Positions 12,601 through 24,265 of a stretch of DNA of 64,000 nucleotides are shown here, piece by piece (positions within the stretch are counted from its first letter, which is position 1; every line of letters starts with the position of its first letter). A program made the position numbers and the translations under genes. Source of the DNA: Hydractinia symbiolongicarpus (Eukaryota > Cnidaria > Hydrozoa > Anthoathecata > Hydractiniidae); contig NC_079885.1 in the NCBI RefSeq assembly GCF_029227915.1, positions 16,443,001 through 16,507,000 on the forward strand, given 5' to 3'. The notes beneath the pieces were generated by a model that saw only the letters and a list, made by a program, of their open reading frames with translations, made no database searches and was not told the DNA's origin.

Positions 12601-15600
12601 CGTATTATTGCCGTCGCAGCCTAATAAAGGCCTTAGACGTAAACCACGTGCTTTCACGCTCCCGGCCAGGCTACCATTGATCCAGTCCTTCCAGTCTCAA
12701 TGGACTATAACGTCCCAAGTCCTTTTCCTTGACGCTATGGCTATAGAACACTGTTAACTACGTGCACAGCCCTCTAAAGTTAGTAATACGGCCTTTTGCA
12801 GCCTAATAAAGCCTTTAAGCGTAAATACCGTGATTCCATCACCCTCCGCGGGATACCATTAGTCTAGTCCTTTCAGTTTCAATGGACTACAACGTGCCAA
12901 GCCGTTTTCTTTGGCACCTTGGCGTTAGAAGACCGGCAACTACGAGCACAGTCCTCCAAATACTGAAACATGGCCTTTTACAGACTAATAAAGGTCTTAC
13001 ACGTAAATCACGTTCTTCCACGCCCCCAGCAAGGTTACCAATGGTCTAGTGTTCCCAGTCTTAATGGAATATGACGTCTCAAGTCCTTTTCCTTGACGCC
13101 ATGGCTTTAGAACACTCTTAGCTACGTGCACAGCCCCCTGTAAGCCGTATTATTGCCGTCGGAGCCTAATAAAGGCCTTAGACGTAAACCACGTGCTTCC
13201 ACGCTCCCACCAGGCTACCCATGATCTAGTCCTTCGAGTCTCAATGGACTATGACGTCCCAAGTCCTTTTCCTTGGCGCCATGGCTTTAGCACACTGTTA
13301 ACTTCGTGCAAAGCCCTCTAAAGGCTGTAATATGGCCATTTGCAGCCTGATAAAGGCATTATACGTAAATACCGTCGTTCCAACTGCCTGCGCAGGTTAC
13401 CATAGGAGTAGTCCTTCCAGTCTCAATGGACTATAACGTTCCAAGTCCTTTTCCCTGACGCCATGGCTATAGAACACTGTTAACTACGTGCACAGTCCTC
13501 TAAAGTCAGTAATACGGCCTTTTGCAGGCTAATAAAGCCTTTACACGTAAATACCGTGATTCCACCACCCTCCGCCGGATACCATTAGTCTAGTCCTTCC
13601 AGTCCCAATGGAATACAACGTGCCAAGTCGTTTTCTTTGGCACCTTGGCGTTAGAAGACCGGCAACTACGCGCACAGTCCTCCAAATCCTGTAACATGGC
13701 CTTTTACAGACTAATAAAGGTCTTACACGTAAATCACGTTCTTCCACGTCCCCAGCAAGGTTACCAATGGTCTAGTGTTCCCAGTCTTATTGGAATATGA
13801 CGTCTCAAGTCCTTTTCCTTGACGCCATGGCTTTAGATCACTCTTAGCTACGTGCACAGACCCCTGTAAGCAGTAATATTGCCGTCGCAGCCAAATAAAG
13901 GCCTTAGACGTAAACCACGTGCTTCCACGCTCCCAGCCAGGCTACCATTGATCTAGTCCTTCGAGTCTCAATGGACTATGACGTCCCAAGTCCTTTTCCT
14001 TGGCGCCATGGCTTTAGAACAATGTTAACTCCGTGCACAGCCCTCTAAATGCTGTAACATGGCCTTTTGCAGACTAATAATGGCTTTAAACGTAAATACT
14101 GTCGTTCCACGTCCCCAGCAAGGCTTCCAATGGTCTAGTGTTCCCAGTCTTAATGGAATGTGACGTCCCAAGTCATTTTCCTTGACGCCATGGCTATAGA
14201 ACACTGTTAACTCCGTGCACAGCTCTCTAAAGGCAGTAATATGGCCATTTGCTGCCTAATAAAGGCATTATACGTAAATACCGTCGTTCCAACTGCCTGC
14301 ACAGGTTACCATAGGAGTAGTCCTTCCAGTCTCAATGGACTATAACGTTCCAAGTTCTTTTCCTTGACGCCATGGCTATAGAACACTGTTAACCCTGTGC
14401 ACAGCCCCCTGTAAGCCGTATTATTGCCGTCGCAGCCTAATAAAGGCCTTAGACGTAAACCACGTGCTTTCACGCTCCCGGCCAGGCAACCATTGATCCA
14501 GTCCTTCAAGTCTCAATGGACTACGACTTGCTAAGTCGTTCTCCTTAGCGTCATGGCTATAGAACACTGTTAACTACGCGCACAGTCCTCTAAAGGCTGT
14601 AATATGGCCATTTGCAGCCTAATAAAGGCGTTATACGTAAATACCGTGATTCCACCACCCTCCGCGGGATACCATTAGTCTAGTCCTTCTAGTCCCAATG
14701 GACTACAACGTGCCAAGTCGTTTTCTTTGGCACTTTGGCGTTAGAAGACCGGCAACTACGAGCACAGTCCTCCAAATCCTGTAACATGGCCTTTTACAGA
14801 CTAATAAAGGTCTTACACGCAAATCACGTTCTTCCACGCTCCCAGCCAGGCTACCATTGATCTAGTCCTTCGAGTCTCAATGGACTATGACGTCCCAAGT
14901 CCTTTTCCTTGGCGCCATGGCTTTAGAACAATGTTAACTCCGTGCACAGCCCTCTAAAGGCAGTAATATGGCCATTTGCAGCCTAATAAAGGCCTTACAC
15001 GTAAATCACGTTCTTCCACGTCCCCAGCAAGGCTACCAATGGCCTATTGTTCCCAGTCTCAATGGACTACAACGTGCCAAGTCCTTTTCCTTGGCGCTAT
15101 GGCGTTAGAACACTGTTAACTACGTGTACGGCCCTTTGAACGCTGTAATATGGCCTTTTGCAGACTAATAAAGGCCTTACACGTAAACCACGTGCTTTTA
15201 CGCTCCCAACCAGGTTACCATTGGTCTAGTGTTCTCAGTCTCAATGGACTCCGACTTGCCAAGTCCTTCTCCTTAGCGTCATGGCTATAGAACACTGTTA
15301 ACTACGCGCACAGTCCTCTAAAGGCTGTAATATGGCCATTTGCAGCCTAATAAAGGCGTTATACGTAAATACCGTTGTTCTACCTGCCTGCGCAGGTTAT
15401 CATAGGAGTAGTCCTTCCAGTCTCAATGGACTATAACGTCCCAAGTCCTTTTCCTTGACGCCATGGCTATAGAACACTGTTAACTACGTGCACAGCCCTC
15501 TAAAGTTAGTAATACGGCCTTTTGCAGCCTAATAAAGCCTTTACACGTAAATACCGTGATTCCACCACCCTCCGCGGGATACCATTAGTCTAGTCCTTCT

Positions 15601-15630
15601 AGTCCCAATGGACTACAACGTGCCAAGTTG
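9635..15630 (+). repeat. Second-order repeat copies 2 and 3, fused (33 monomers)
   Basis: Sub-units start at 9635, 10362, 11088, 12178, 12905, 13631 and 14721. From 9635 the order is A/B E F/D J, A F/B I J, A B C D1 K/F D/J, A/B C/G. It then jumps to F/D J (12542) and repeats A F/B I J, A B C D1 K/F D/J, A/B C/G H/F D J. Two 19-mers minus five monomers give 33, and 5,996 bp fits 33 x 181.7. Confidence 0.85.
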
Positions 15631-18600
15631 TTTTCTTTGGCACCTTGGCGTTAGAAGACCGGCAACTACGAGCACAGTCCTCCAAATCCTGTAACATGGG
15701 CTTTTACAGACTAATAAAGGTCTTACACGCAAATCACGTTCTTCCACGCTCCCAGCCAGGCTACCATTGATCTAGTCCTTCGAGTCTCAATGGACTATGA
15801 CGTCCCAAGTCCTTTTTCTTGGCGCCATGGCTGTAAAACACTGTTAACTACGTGCACAGCCCTCTAAAGGCAGTAATATGGCCATTTGCAGCCTAATAAA
15901 GGCCTTACACGTAAATCACGTTCTTCCACGTCCCCAGCAAGGTTACCAATGGTCTAGTGTTCCCAGTCTTAATGGAATATGACGTCTCAAGTCCTTTTCC
16001 TTGACGCCATGGCTTAAGAACACTCTTAGCTAGGTGCACAGCCCCCTGTAAGCCGTATTATTGCCGTCGCAGCCTAATAAAGGCCTTAGACGTAAACCAC
16101 GTGCTTTCACGCTCCCGGCCAGGCTACCATTGATCCAGTCCTTCCAGTCTCAATGGACTATAACGTCCCAAGTCCTTTTCCTTGACGCCATGGCTATAGA
16201 ACACTGTTAACTACGTGCACAGCCCTCTAAAGTTAGTAATACGGCCTTTTGCAGCCTAATAAAGCCTTTACACGTAAATACCGTGATTCCACCACCCTCC
16301 GCGGGATACCATTAGTCTAGTCCTTTCAGTCCCAATGGACTACAACGTGCCAAGCCGTTTTCTTTGGCACCTTGGCGTTAGAAGACCGGCAACTACGAGC
16401 ACAGTCCTCCAAATACTGAAACATGGCCTTTTACAGACTAATAAAGGTCTTACACGTAAATCACGTTCTTCCACGCCCCCAGCAAGGTTACCAATGGTCT
16501 AGTGTTCCCAGTCTTAATGGAATATGACGTCTCAAGTCCTTTTCCTTGACGCCATGGCTTTAGAACACTCTTAGCTACGTGCACAGCCCCCTGTAAGCCG
16601 TATTATTGCCGTCGGAGCCTAATAAAGGCCTTAGACGTAAACCACGTGCTTCCACGCTCCCACCAGGCTACCCATGATCTAGTCCTTCGAGTCTCAATGG
16701 ACTATGACGTCCCAAGTCCTTTTCCTTGGCGCCATGGCTTTAGCACACTGTTAACTTCGTGCAAAGCCCTCTAAAGGCTGTAATATGGCCATTTGCAGCC
16801 TGATAAAGGCATTATACGTAAATACAGTCGTTCCAACTGCCTGCGCAGGTTACCATAGGAGTAGTCCTTCCAGTCTCAATGGACTATAACGTTCCAAGTC
16901 CTTTTCCCTGACGCCATGGCTATAGAACACTGTTAACTACGTGCACAGTCCTCTAAAGTCAGTAATACGGCCTTTTGCAGGCTAATAAAGCCTTTACACG
17001 TAAATACCGTGATTCCACCACCCTCCGCCGGATACCATTAGTCTAGTCCTTCCAGTCCCAATGGAATACAACGTGCCAAGTCGTTTTCTTTGGCACCTTG
17101 GCGTTAGAAGACCGGCAACTACGCGCACAGTCCTCCAAATCCTGTAACATGGCTTTTTACAGACTAATAAAGGTCTTACACGTAAATCACGTTCTTCCAC
17201 GTCCCCAGCAAGGTTACCAATGGTCTAGTGTTCCCAGTCTTATTGGAATATGACGTCTCAAGTCCTTTTCCTTGACGCCATGGCTTTAGATCACTCTTAG
17301 CTACGTGCACAGACCCCTGTAAGCAGTAATATTGCCGTCGCAGCCAAATAAAGGCCTTAGACGTAAACCACGTGCTTCCACGCTCCCAGCCAGGCTACCA
17401 TTGATCTAGTCCTTCGAGTCTCAATGGACTATGACGTCCCAAGTCCTTTTCCTTGGCGCCATGGCTTTAGCACACTGTTAACTTCGTGCAAAGCCCTCTA
17501 AAGGCTGTAATATGGCCATTTGCAGCCTGATAAAGGCATTATACGTAAATACAGTCGTTCCAACTGCCTGCGCAGGTTACCATAGGAGTAGTCCTTCCAG
17601 TCTCAATGGACTATAACGTTCCAAGTCCTTTTCCCTGACGCCATGGCTATAGAACACTGTTAACTACGTGCACAGTCCTCTAAAGTCAGTAATACGGCCT
17701 TTTGCAGGCTAATAAAGCCTTTACACGTAAATACCGTGATTCCACCACCCTCCGCCGGATACCATTAGTCTAGTCCTTCCAGTCCCAATGGAATACAACG
17801 TGCCAAGTCGTTTTCTTTGGCACCTTGGCGTTAGAAGACCGGCAACTACGCGCACAGTCCTCCAAATCCTGTAACATGGCTTTTTACAGACTAATAAAGG
17901 TCTTACACGTAAATCACGTTCTTCCACGTCCCCAGCAAGGTTACCAATGGTCTAGTGTTCCCAGTCTTATTGGAATATGACGTCTCAAGTCCTTTTCCTT
18001 GACGCCATGGCTTTAGATCACTCTTAGCTACGTGCACAGACCCCTGTAAGCAGTAATATTGCGGTCGCAGCCAAATAAAGGCCTTAGACGTAAACCACGT
18101 GCTTCCACGCTCCCAGCCAGGCTACCATTGATCTAGTCCTTCGAGTCTCAATGGACTATGACGTCCCAAGTCCTTTTCCTTGGCGCCATGGCTTTAGAAC
18201 AATGTTAACTCCGTGCACAGCCCTCTAAATGCTGTAACATGGCCTTTTGCAGACTAATAATGGCTTTAAACGTAAATACTGTCGTTCCACGTCCCCAGCA
18301 AGGCTACCAATGGTCTAGTGTTCCCAGTCTTAATGGAATGTGACGTCCCAAGTCATTTTCCTTGACGCCATGGCTATAGAACACTGTTAACTCCGTGCAC
18401 AGCTCTCTAAAGGCAGTAATATGCCCATTTGCTGCCTAATAAAGGCATTATACGTAAATACCGTCGTTCCAACTGCCTGCGCAGGTTACCATAGGAGTAG
18501 TCCTTCCAGTCTCAATGGACTATAACGTTCCAAGTTCTTTTCCTTGACGCCATGGCTATAGAACACTGTTAACCCTGTGCACAGCCCCCTGTAAGCCGTA

Positions 18601-19446
18601 TTATTGCCGGCGCAGCCTAATAAAGGCCTTAGACGTAAACCACGTGCTTTCACGCTCCCGGCCAGGCTACCATTGATCCAGTCCTTCAAGTCTCAATGGA
18701 CTACGACTTGCTAAGTCGTTCTCCTTAGCGTCATGGCTATAGAACACTGTTAACTACGCGCACAGTCCTCTAAAGGCTGTAATATGGCCATTTGCAGCCT
18801 AATAAAGGCGTTATACGTAAATACCGTGATTCCACCACCCTCCGCGGGATACCATTAGTCTAGTCCTTCTAGTCCCAATGGACTACAACGTGCCAAGTCG
18901 TTTTCTTTGGCACTTTGACGTTAGAAGACCGGCAACTACGAGTACAGTCCTCCAAATCCTGTAACATGGCCTTTTACAGACTAATAAAGGTCTTACACGC
19001 AAATCACGTTCTTCCACGCTCCCAGCCAGGCTACCATTGATCTAGTCCTTCGAGTCTCAATGGACTATGACGTCCCAAGTCCTTTTCCTTGGCGCCATGG
19101 CTTTAGAACAATGTTAACTCCGTGCACAGCCCTCTAAAGGCAGTAATATGGCCATTTGCAGCCTAATAAAGGCCTTACACGTAAATCACGTTCTTCCACG
19201 TCCCCAGCAAGGCTACCAATGGCCTATTGTTCCCAGTCTCAATGGACTATAACGTCCCAAGTCCTTTTCCTTGACGCCATGGCTATAGAACACTGTTAAC
19301 TACGTGCACAGCCCTCTAAAGTTAGTAATACGGCCTTTTGCAGCCTAATAAAGCCTTTACGCGTAAATACCGTGATTCCACCACCCTCCGCGGGATACCA
19401 TTAGTCTAGTCCTTTCAGTCCCAATGGACTACAACATGCCAAGCCG
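15631..19446 (+). repeat. Second-order repeat copy 4 (21 monomers)
   Basis: Sub-units: A/B E F/D J (15631), A F/B I J (16358), A B I J (17084), A B C D1 K/F D/J (17811), A/B C/G J (18901). Relative to the 19-mer it gains a tandem I-J-A-B duplication and lacks H/F and D at the right end. The monomer at 19083 passes from C/G directly to a boundary with CTATAACGTCCCAAG and then J. Confidence 0.85.
16720..18173 (+). repeat. Tandem duplication of a 4-mer I-J-A-B (2 x 727 bp)
   Basis: Copy 1 is 16720-17446 and copy 2 is 17447-18173. The visible changes are few, for example ATTGCCGTCGC at 17330 versus ATTGCGGTCGC at 18057. Both I monomers have AATACAGTCG, and both B monomers have the CAGCCAAATAAAGG core, so copy 2 looks like a recent direct copy. 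Confidence 0.85.
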
Positions 19447-20354
19447 TTTTCTTTGGCACCTTGGCGTTAGAAGACCGGCAACTACGAGCACAGTCCTCCA
19501 AATACTGAAACATGGCCTTTTACAGACTAATAAAGGTCTTACACGTAAATCACGTTCTTCCACGCCCCCAGCAAGGTTACCAATGGTCTAGTGTTCCCAG
19601 TCTTAATGGAATATGACGTCTCAAGTCCTTTTTCTTGACGCCATGGCTTTAGAACCCTCTTAGCTACGTGCACAGCCCCCTGTAAGCCGTATTATTGCCG
19701 TCGGAGCCTAATAAAGGCCTTAGACGTAAACCACGTGCTTCCACGCTCCCACCAGGCTACCCATGATCTAGTCCTTCGAGTCTCAATGGACTATGACGTC
19801 CCAAGTCCTTTTCCTTGGCGCCATGGCTTTAGAACACTGTTAACTCCGTGCACAGTCCTCTAAAGGCTGTAATATGGCCATTTGCAGCCTAATAAAGGCG
19901 TTATACGTAAATACCGTCGTACCACCTGCCTGCGCAGGTTACCATAGAAGTAGTCCTTCCTGTCTCAATGGACTATGACGCCCCAAATCCTTTTCCTTTG
20001 TGCAATGGCTTTGGAACAATGTTAACTCCGTGCAAAGCCGTCTAAAGGCTGTAATATGGCAATTTGCAGCCTAATAAAGGCGTTATACAAAAATACCGTC
20101 GTTCCAACTGCCTGCGCAGGTTACCATAGGAGTAGTACTTCCAGTCTCAACAGACTATGACGTCCCAAGTCCTTTTCCTTGGCGCCATGGCTATAGAACA
20201 CTGTTAACTACGTGCACAGCCCTCTAAAGTCAGTAATACGGCGTTTTGCAGCCTAATAAAGCCTTTACACGTAAATACCGTGATTTCACCACCCTTCGCG
20301 GGATACCATTAGTCTAGTCCTTCCAGTCCCAATGGACTACAACGTGCCAAGTCG
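19447..20354 (+). repeat. Unit: A, F/B, D, D2, J (5-mer)
   Basis: Starts 19447, 19629, 19809, 19991, 20173. It matches 1092-1999 at an offset of 18,355 bp with scattered substitutions, for example GAACCCTCTTAGC here versus ATAACACTCTTAGC there. Confidence 0.85.
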
Positions 20355-21445
20355 TTTTCTTTGGCACCTGGGCGTTAGAAGACCGGCAACTACGCGCACA
20401 ATCCTCCAAATCCTGTAACATGGCCTTTTACAGACTAATAAAGGTCTTACACGTAAATCACGTTTATCCACGTCCCCAGCAAGGTTACCAATGGTCTAGT
20501 GTTCCCAGTCTTAATGAAATATGACGTCTCAAGTCCTTTTCCTTGACGCCATGGCTTTAAAACACTCTAAGCTACGTGCACAGCCCCCTGTGAGCCGTAT
20601 TATTGCCGTCGCAGCCTAATAAAGGCCTTAGACGTAAACCACGTGCTTTCACGCTCCCGGCGAGGCTACCATTGATCTAGTCCTTCAAGTCTCAATGGAC
20701 TCCGACTTGCCAAGTCGTTCTCCTTAGCGTCATGGCTTTAGAGCACCGTGAACTATGTGCACAGCCCTCTAAAGACAGTAATATGGCCATTTGCAGCCTA
20801 ATAAAGGCCTTACACGTAAATCACGTTCTTCCACGTCCCAAGCAAGGCTACCAATGGTCTAGTGTTCCCAGTCTCAATGGACTACAACGTGCCAAGTCCT
20901 TTTCCTTGGCGCTATGGCGTTAGAACACTGTTAACTACGTGAACGGCCCTTTGAACGCCGTAATATGGCCTTTTGCAGACTAATAAAGGCCTTACACGTA
21001 AACCACGTGCTTTTACGCTCCCAACCAGGCTACCATTGGTCCAGTGTTCTCAGTCTCAATGGAATATGACGTCCCAAGTCGTTTTCCTTGGCGCCATGGC
21101 TTTAGCACACTGTTAACTTCGTGCAAAGCCCTCTAAAGGCTGTAATATGGCCATTTGCAGCCTGATAAAGGCATTATACGTAAATACCGTCGTTCCAACT
21201 GCCTGCGCAGGTTACCATAGGAGTAGTCCTTCCAGTCTCAATGGACTATAACGTTCCAAGTCCTTTTCCCTGACGCCATGGCTATAGAACACTGTTAACT
21301 ACGTGCACAGTCCTCTAAAGTCAGTAATACGGCCTTTTGCAGGCTAATAAAGCCTTTACACGTAAATACCGTGATTCCACCACCCTCCGCCGGATACCAT
21401 TAGTCTAGTCATTCCAGTCCCAATGGAATACAACGTGCCAAGTCG
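20355..21445 (+). repeat. Unit: A, F, G, H, I, J (6-mer)
   Basis: Starts 20355, 20537, 20718, 20900, 21082, 21264. It matches 2000-3090 at the same 18,355-bp offset. It is the last unit of the hybrid-rich left domain before the archetypal 9-mer begins. Confidence 0.85.
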
Positions 21446-21627
21446 TTTTCTTTGGCACCTTGGCGTTAGAAGACCGGCAACTACGCGCACAGTCCTCCAA
21501 ATCCTGTAACATGGCCTTTTACAGACTAATAAAGGTCTTACACGTAAATCACGTTCTTCCACGTCCCCAGCAAGGTTACCAATGGTCTAGTGTTCCCAGT
21601 CTTATTGGAATATGACGTCTCAAGTCC
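21446..21627 (+). repeat. Monomer type A (exemplar)
   Basis: Diagnostic 5' half: GGCACCTTGGCGTTAGAAG, then ACCGGCAACTACGCGCAC and TCCTCCAAATCCTG. The 3' half is alpha flavour (CACGTTCTTCCACG, CAGCAAGG, CTAGTGTTCCCAG). About 51 A monomers are seen, including hybrids and one remnant. Nearly all directly follow a delta-flavour monomer, so A marks the start of each unit. It is 182 bp long. Confidence 0.93.
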
Positions 21628-21808
21628 TTTTCCTTGACGCCATGGCTTTAGATCACTCTTAGCCACGTGCACAGACCCCTGTAAGCAGTAATATTGCCGT
21701 CGCAGCCTAATAAAGGCCTTAGACGTAAACCACGTGCTTCCACGCTCCCAGCCAGGCTACCATTGATCTAGTCCTTCGAGTCTCAATGGACTATGACGTC
21801 CCAAGTCC
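21628..21808 (+). repeat. Monomer type B (exemplar)
   Basis: Diagnostics: TTTAGATCACTCTTAGC, ACAGACCCCTGTAAGCAG and ATTGCCGTCGCAG. The 3' half is beta flavour (AAACCACGTGCTTCCACGC, CCAGCCAGG, GTCCTTCGAG). It is 181 bp long and normally sits between A and C. Its 5' half is close to type F, which suggests A-B and E-F descend from one ancestral alpha-beta dimer. Confidence 0.92.
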
Positions 21809-21990
21809 TTTTCCTTGGCGCCATGGCTTTAGAACAATGTTAACTCCGTGCACAGCCCTCTAAATGCTGTAACATGGCCTTTTGCAGACTAATAATGGCT
21901 TTAAACGTAAATACTGTCGTTCCACGTCCCCAGAAAGGCTACCAATGGTCTAGTGTTCCCAGTCTTAATGGAATGTGACGTTCCAAGTCC
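21809..21990 (+). repeat. Monomer type C (exemplar)
   Basis: Diagnostics: TTTAGAACAATGTTAACTCC, AAATGCTGTAACATGGCC and CTAATAATGGCTTTAAACG (no AATAAA, unlike most types). The 3' half is alpha-like (AATACTGTCGTTCCACGTCC). It is 182 bp long. Variants at 32948, 37097, 44109, 45925 and 48801 share a one-base loss (CCCTCAAATG) and mark one recently amplified lineage. Confidence 0.9.
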
Positions 21991-23626
21991 TTTTCCTTGG
22001 CGCCATGGCTATAGAACACTGTTAACTACGTGCAGAGCCCTCTAAAGGCAGTAATATGGCCATTTGCAGCCTAATAAAGGCCTTACACGTAAATCACGTT
22101 CTTCCACGTCCCCAGCAAGGTTACCAATGGTCTAGTGTTCCCAGTCTTAATGGAATATGACGTCTCAAGTCCTTTTCCTTGACGCCATGGCTTTAAAACA
22201 CTCTAAGCTACGTGCACAGCCCCCTGTGAGCCGTAATATTGCCGTCGCAGCCTAATAAAGGCCTTAGACGTAAACCACGTGCTTTCACGCTCCCGGCCAG
22301 GCTACCATTGATCTAGTCCTTCAAGTCTCAATGGACTCCGACCTGCCAAGTCGTTCTCCTTAGCGTCATGGCTTTAGAGCACCGTGAACTATGTGCACAG
22401 CCTTCTAAATGCTGCAATATGTCCTTTTACAGACTAATAAAGGCCTTGCACGTAAATCACGTTTTTCCACGTCCACAGCAAGGCTACCAATGGCCTAGTG
22501 TTCCCAGTCTCAATGGACTACAACGTGCCAAGTCCTTTTCCTTGGCGCTTTAGCGTTAGAACACTGTTAACTACGTGAACGGCCCTTTGAACGCTGTAAT
22601 ATGGCCATTTGCAGACTAATAAAGGCCTTACACGTAAACCACGTGCTTTTACGCTCCCAACCAGGCTACCATTGGTCTAGTGTTCTCAGTCTCAATGGAA
22701 TATGACGTCCCAAGTCGTTTTCCTTAGCGCCATGGCTTTAGCACACTGTTAACTCCGTGCAAAGCCCTCTAAAGGCTGTAATATGGCCATTTGCAGCCTG
22801 ATAAAGGCATTATACGTAAATACCGTCGTTCCAACTGCCTGCGCAGGTTACCATAGGAGTAGTCCTTCCAGTCTCAATGGACTATAACGTTCCAAGTCCT
22901 TTTCCCTGCCGCAATGGCTATAGAACACTGTTGACTACGTGCACAGCCCTCTAAAGTCAGTAATACGGCCTTTTGCAGGCTAATAAAGCCTTTACACGTA
23001 AATACCGTGATTCCACCACCCTCCGCCGGATACCATTAGTCTAGTCATTCCAGTCCCAATGGAATACAACGTGCCAAGTCGTTTTCTTTGGCACCTTGGC
23101 GTTAGAAGACCGGCAACTACGCGCACAGTCCTCCAAATCCTGTAACATGGCCTTTTACAGACTAATAAAGGTCTTACACGTAAATCACGTTCTTCCACGT
23201 CCCCAGCAAGGTTACCAATGGTCTAGTGTTCCCAGTCTTATTGGAATATGACGTCTCAAGTCCTTTTCCTTGACGCCATGGCTTTAGATCACTCTTAGCC
23301 ACGTGCACAGACCCCTGTAAGCAGTAATATTGCCGTCGCAGCCTAATAAAGGCCTTAGACGTAAACCACGTGCTTCCACGCTCCCAGCCAGGCTACCATT
23401 GATCTAGTCCTTCGAGTCTCAATGGACTATGACGTCCCAAGTCCTTTTCCTTGGCGCCATGGCTTTAGAACAATGTTAACTCCGTGCACAGCCCTCTAAA
23501 TGCTGTAACATGGCCTTTTGCAGACTAATAATGGCTTTAAACGTAAATACTGTCGTTCCACGTCCCCAGAAAGGCTACCAATGGTCTAGTGTTCCCAGTC
23601 TTAATGGAATGTGACGTCCCAAGTCA

Positions 23627-23808
23627 TTTTCCTTGACGCCATGGCTATAGAACACTGTTAACTCCGTGCACAGCCCTCTAAAGGCAGTAATATGGCCATT
23701 TGCTGCCTAATAAAGGCATTATACGTAAATACCGTCGTTCCAACTGCCTGCGCAGGTTACCATAGGAGTAGTCCTTCCAGTCTCAATGGACTATAACGTT
23801 CCAAGTTC
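23627..23808 (+). repeat. Monomer type D1 (D variant, exemplar)
   Basis: Gamma-flavour monomer with CTCCGTGCACAG, GGCAGTAATATGG, ATTTGCTGCCTAATAAAGG and CATTATACG. It precedes type K at 3455, 11633, 14176, 18356 and 23627, and its 3' part is fused to B at 8180. The D1-K pair is largely restricted to the first 25 kb. Confidence 0.85.
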
Positions 23809-23990
23809 TTTTCCTTGACGCCATGGCTATAGAACACTGTTAACCCTGTGCACAGCCCTCTAAAGGCAGTAATATGGCCATTTGCTGCCTAATAAAGGCC
23901 TTAGACGTAAACCACGTGCTTCCACGCTTCCAGCCAGGCTACCATTGATCTAGTCCTTCGAGTCTCAATGGACTATGATGTCCCAAGTCC
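23809..23990 (+). repeat. Monomer type K (exemplar)
   Basis: Diagnostic tract: GTTAACCCTGTGCACAG. It follows D1. Two forms exist. At 3637 and 23809 the middle reads GGCAGTAATATGG with a B-like beta 3' half. At 8362, 11815, 14358 and 18538 the 3' two thirds are type F (K/F hybrid, CCCCTGTAAGCCG). It is 182 bp long here. Confidence 0.82.
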
Positions 23991-24182
23991 TTTTCCTTGG
24001 CGCCATGGCTTTAGAACAATGTTAACTCCGTGCACAGCCCTCTAAATGCTGTAACATGGCCTTTTGCAGACTAATAATGGCTTTAAACGTAAATACTGTC
24101 GTTCCACGTCCCCAGCAAGGCTACCAATGTCTAGTGTTCCCAGTCTTAATGGATAATGACGTTCCAAGTCCTTTTCCTTGGC

Positions 24183-24265
24183 GCCATGGCTATAGAACAC
24201 TGTTAACTACGTGCACAGCCCTCTAAAGGCAGTAATATGGCCATTTGCAGCCTAATAAAGGCCTT
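24183..24265 (+). other. Cluster of three 8-bp perfect palindromes (example in an E monomer)
   Basis: GCCATGGC at 24183-24190, ATGGCCAT at 24237-24244 and AAGGCCTT at 24258-24265, with the 6-bp palindromes GTTAAC and GTGCAC between them. The same cluster recurs in all E-like monomers and partly in the others. Short dyads are commonly noted in centromeric satellites that lack a CENP-B box; a function here is inference. Confidence 0.6.
24254..24259 (+). other. AATAAA hexamer in the conserved core (example)
   Basis: The core CTAATAAAGG puts a canonical polyadenylation hexamer at the same place in most monomers on the plus strand. It is replaced by AATAAT in C, GATAAA in many I, TAAAAAAGG in R and one F sub-lineage, and TATTAAA in Q. 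Whether it acts in transcripts is unknown; it may be chance conservation. Confidence 0.55.

Larger units (their letters stand above)
21446..23081 (+). repeat. Archetypal HOR unit: A B C E F G H I J (9-mer, 1,636 bp)
   Basis: Starts 21446, 21628, 21809, 21991, 22173, 22354, 22536, 22718, 22900. This is the cleanest representative of the archetypal order, with every monomer non-hybrid and 181-182 bp. The H monomer has GGCGCTTTAGCG instead of GGCGCTATGGCG. Confidence 0.9.
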
